Notes under the pieces: model-generated
The model's database searches: none
What the model was told of the DNA's origin: nothing
The model's input: only the letters and a program-made list of their open reading frames with translations
Assembly: GCF_900105115.1 (NCBI RefSeq)
Contig: NZ_FNRV01000001.1
Location: 1,302,001-1,366,000 of the forward strand
Direction of reading: 5' to 3'
Origin: Pseudomonas mohnii
Lineage (GTDB): Bacteria > Pseudomonadota > Gammaproteobacteria > Pseudomonadales > Pseudomonadaceae
Length of the DNA: 64,000 bases
Program-made: the position numbers and the translations under genes
Shown: positions 62,173 through 64,000 of the stretch, piece after piece
How positions within the stretch are numbered: position 1 is the stretch's first letter
How the letters are laid out: each line of letters starts with the position of its first letter

Positions 62173-63384
62173 TCACAAGGCAGCCAACCCGCGCGCCAGG
62201 TCGGCTTGCAGGTCAGCCACGTCTTCCAGCCCCACCGCAACGCGGATCAGGCTGTCCCGAATGCCCGCAGCTTCACGCTCTTGGGGCGCCAGACGCCCGT
62301 GAGAGGTGGTACTCGGGTGGGTGATGGTGGTTTTGCTGTCGCCCAGGTTGGCGGTGATCGAAATCAGGCGGGTCGCGTCGATAAAACGCCAGGCACCCTC
62401 TTTGCCACCCTTGACCTCGAAACTCACCACCGCACCAAAGCCCTTCTGCTGACGCTGGGCCAACTCATGCTGCGGATGGCTCTTGAGCCCGGCGTAATGG
62501 ACTTTTTCGACGCCGTCCTGCTGCTCCAGCCACTCGGCCAGTTGCTGGGCATTGGCGCAATGCGCCTTCATCCGCAGATTCAGGGTTTCCAAACCCTTGA
62601 GGAAGATCCAGGCGTTGAACGGGCTGAGGGTCGGCCCGGCGGTACGCAGGAAACCGACCACTTCTTTCATCTGCTCACTGCGACCGGCCACGACACCGCC
62701 CATGCAACGACCCTGGCCGTCGATGAACTTGGTTGCCGAGTGAACGACGACGTCCGCCCCCAATTTCAACGGCTGTTGCAACGCCGGGGTGCAGAAGCAG
62801 TTGTCGACCACCAGCATCGCGCCTTTGGCGTGAGCGATTTTCGCCAGCTCGGCAATATCCACCAGCTCGGCCAGCGGGTTGGACGGCGACTCGACAAACA
62901 GCAATTTGGTATTGGCCTTGATTGCCGCATCCCAGCCGGACAAATCCGCCAGGGGGACGTAATCGACTTCGACGCCGAAGCGCTTGAAGTATTTTTCAAA
63001 CAGACTGATGGTCGAGCCAAACACGCTGCGCGATACCAGCACGTGATCGCCAGCACTGCACAGGCTCATCACCACCGCCATGATCGCGGCCATGCCGGTC
63101 GCGGTGGCCACGGCCTGCTCGGCGCCTTCCAGCGCGGCAATGCGCTCTTCGAAAGCGCGAACGGTCGGGTTGGTGTAGCGCGAATAAACGTTGCCCGGCA
63201 CTTCCCCGGCAAAACGTGCGGCCGCGTCGGCGGCAGTGCGGAATACGTAGCTGGAAGTGAAGAACATCGGATCACCGTGTTCGCCTTCCGGCGTACGGTG
63301 CTGACCGGCACGTACGGCCAGGGTATCGAACGCTACGCCTTCGAGGTCGCTGTCCAACCGACCGGCATCCCAATCCTGACTCAT
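62173..63384 (-). CDS. metZ: O-succinylhomoserine sulfhydrylase
   Basis: 403 residues. PLP enzyme of the Cys/Met family: [40 protein letters not shown], and [14 protein letters not shown] with the PLP-binding Lys. Makes homocysteine from O-succinylhomoserine and sulfide in Pseudomonas methionine synthesis. Lies downstream of purF, as usual in the genus. Confidence 0.96.
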   Translation of the reverse strand: MSQDWDAGRLDSDLEGVAFDTLAVRAGQHRTPEGEHGDPMFFTSSYVFRTAADAAARFAGEVPGNVYSRYTNPTVRAFEERIAALEGAEQAVATATGMAAIMAVVMSLCSAGDHVLVSRSVFGSTISLFEKYFKRFGVEVDYVPLADLSGWDAAIKANTKLLFVESPSNPLAELVDIAELAKIAHAKGAMLVVDNCFCTPALQQPLKLGADVVVHSATKFIDGQGRCMGGVVAGRSEQMKEVVGFLRTAGPTLSPFNAWIFLKGLETLNLRMKAHCANAQQLAEWLEQQDGVEKVHYAGLKSHPQHELAQRQQKGFGAVVSFEVKGGKEGAWRFIDATRLISITANLGDSKTTITHPSTTSHGRLAPQEREAAGIRDSLIRVAVGLEDVADLQADLARGLAAL

Positions 63385-63439
63385 GCTGTCACTCCTTGCC
63401 CCGTTCTTGAAAAATAAGAATTCGTTGGTAGATACAAAA

Positions 63440-63457
63440 CCGGCCCCTAGGGGCCGG
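63440..63457 (-). terminator. intrinsic terminator after purF
   Basis: CCGGCCCC-TA-GGGGCCGG, perfect; on the minus strand followed by TTTTG. Perfectly palindromic, so it can fold in either direction. Confidence 0.8.
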
Positions 63458-63464
63458 TAATGAT

Positions 63465-64000
63465 TCAGTTGTTATACAGATCGATGATCGCACTGACCGC
63501 CTGGGTCTTGACCTTGGAGGCATCGTTACGTGCCTGCTCGATCTTGTTCAGGTAGGCCTCGTCGACGTCGCCGGTCACGTACTGGCCGTCGAAGACTGCA
63601 CAATCGAACTTCTCGATCTTGATCTTGCCGCCGCCGACCGCTTCGATCAAATCAGGCAGGTCCTGATAGATCAGCCAATCGGCACCGATCAGATCAGCCA
63701 CGTCCTGGGTCGAACGGTTGTGGGCGATCAGTTCGTGGGCGCTCGGCATATCGATGCCGTAGACGTTCGGGAAACGCACGGCCGGCGCTGCGGAGCAGAA
63801 GTAGACATTCTTGGCACCCGCTTCACGCGCCATCTGGATGATCTGCTTGCAAGTGGTGCCGCGCACGATGGAGTCATCCACCAGCATCACGTTCTTGCCG
63901 CGGAATTCCAGCTCGATGGCGTTGAGTTTCTGCCGTACGGATTTTTTCCGCGCGGCCTGGCCCGGCATGATGAAGGTGCGGCCGATATAACGGTTCTTCA
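63465..64000 (-). CDS. purF: amidophosphoribosyltransferase, 3' part
   Basis: Only the C-terminal 178 residues lie in the window. [20 protein letters not shown], the PRPP loop [17 protein letters not shown], and [20 protein letters not shown]. First step of purine synthesis: PRPP plus glutamine to phosphoribosylamine. The gene continues past the right edge. Confidence 0.96.
   Translation of the reverse strand, partial: KNRYIGRTFIMPGQAARKKSVRQKLNAIELEFRGKNVMLVDDSIVRGTTCKQIIQMAREAGAKNVYFCSAAPAVRFPNVYGIDMPSAHELIAHNRSTQDVADLIGADWLIYQDLPDLIEAVGGGKIKIEKFDCAVFDGQYVTGDVDEAYLNKIEQARNDASKVKTQAVSAIIDLYNN

Overview
The window is a stretch of Pseudomonas chromosome, most likely from the P. fluorescens group. 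This rests on the gene order thrS-infC-rpmI-rplT-pheS-pheT-ihfA-merR-tRNA-Pro, an RsmE-type CsrA protein, the GAGCGAGC-type REP palindrome, DUF1654 genes and the rbs operon layout. No name was checked against a database.

Positions 1 to about 22290 are the right part of a lambda-like prophage inserted next to tRNA-Pro(GGG); its left end lies outside the window. The layout matches lambda in mirror image. A cleavable CI-type repressor (2902-3615, +) faces a Cro-like gene, a YmfL-like gene, a Rha regulator and an O-like replication protein, all on the minus strand. The O-like gene carries five 16-bp palindromic iterons, probably the phage origin. Downstream of cI lies a lysogeny cargo region (3655-8469) of small paralogous genes, a lipoprotein, an exported protein and a DUF1654 gene behind a LexA box. 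A second promoter-operator (about 8553-8618) shares the ATTACAAC motif with the cro/cI operator. It drives a long plus-strand operon: ERF annealing protein, YqaJ nuclease, SSB, cytosine methyltransferase, excisionase and integrase. Single minus-strand genes are dropped into this operon, and many plus-strand genes share a leader hairpin just before the ribosome binding site.

Positions 22291-46100 are core chromosome: tRNA-Pro, the translation cluster pheT to thrS, a cold-shock gene, a ribose uptake and catabolism operon (rbsB-A-C-R-K-D plus a nucleoside hydrolase, with a LacI-type operator upstream), periplasmic asparaginase, an SOS-type operon DUF1654-endonuclease I, a SPOR lipoprotein, rsmE, a DUF2214 membrane protein and a Tat-exported carbonic anhydrase.

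Positions 46123-53218 are a 7-kb remnant of a contractile-tailed prophage in tRNA-Val(GAC), bounded by an 83-bp direct repeat. It keeps a 3' integrase fragment, baseplate genes, a tail fibre gene broken (or phase-varied) at a G8 tract, a decayed GH19 endolysin and an AT-richer glycosyltransferase cargo gene. The intact tRNA-Val has a phage-borne replacement terminator.

Positions 53247-64000 are core chromosome again: a PuuB-like amine oxidase, a molybdenum hydroxylase operon with its own cytochrome c and XdhC, a tRNA-Val-Asp-Asp operon, an SDR dehydrogenase, metZ and the 3' end of purF.
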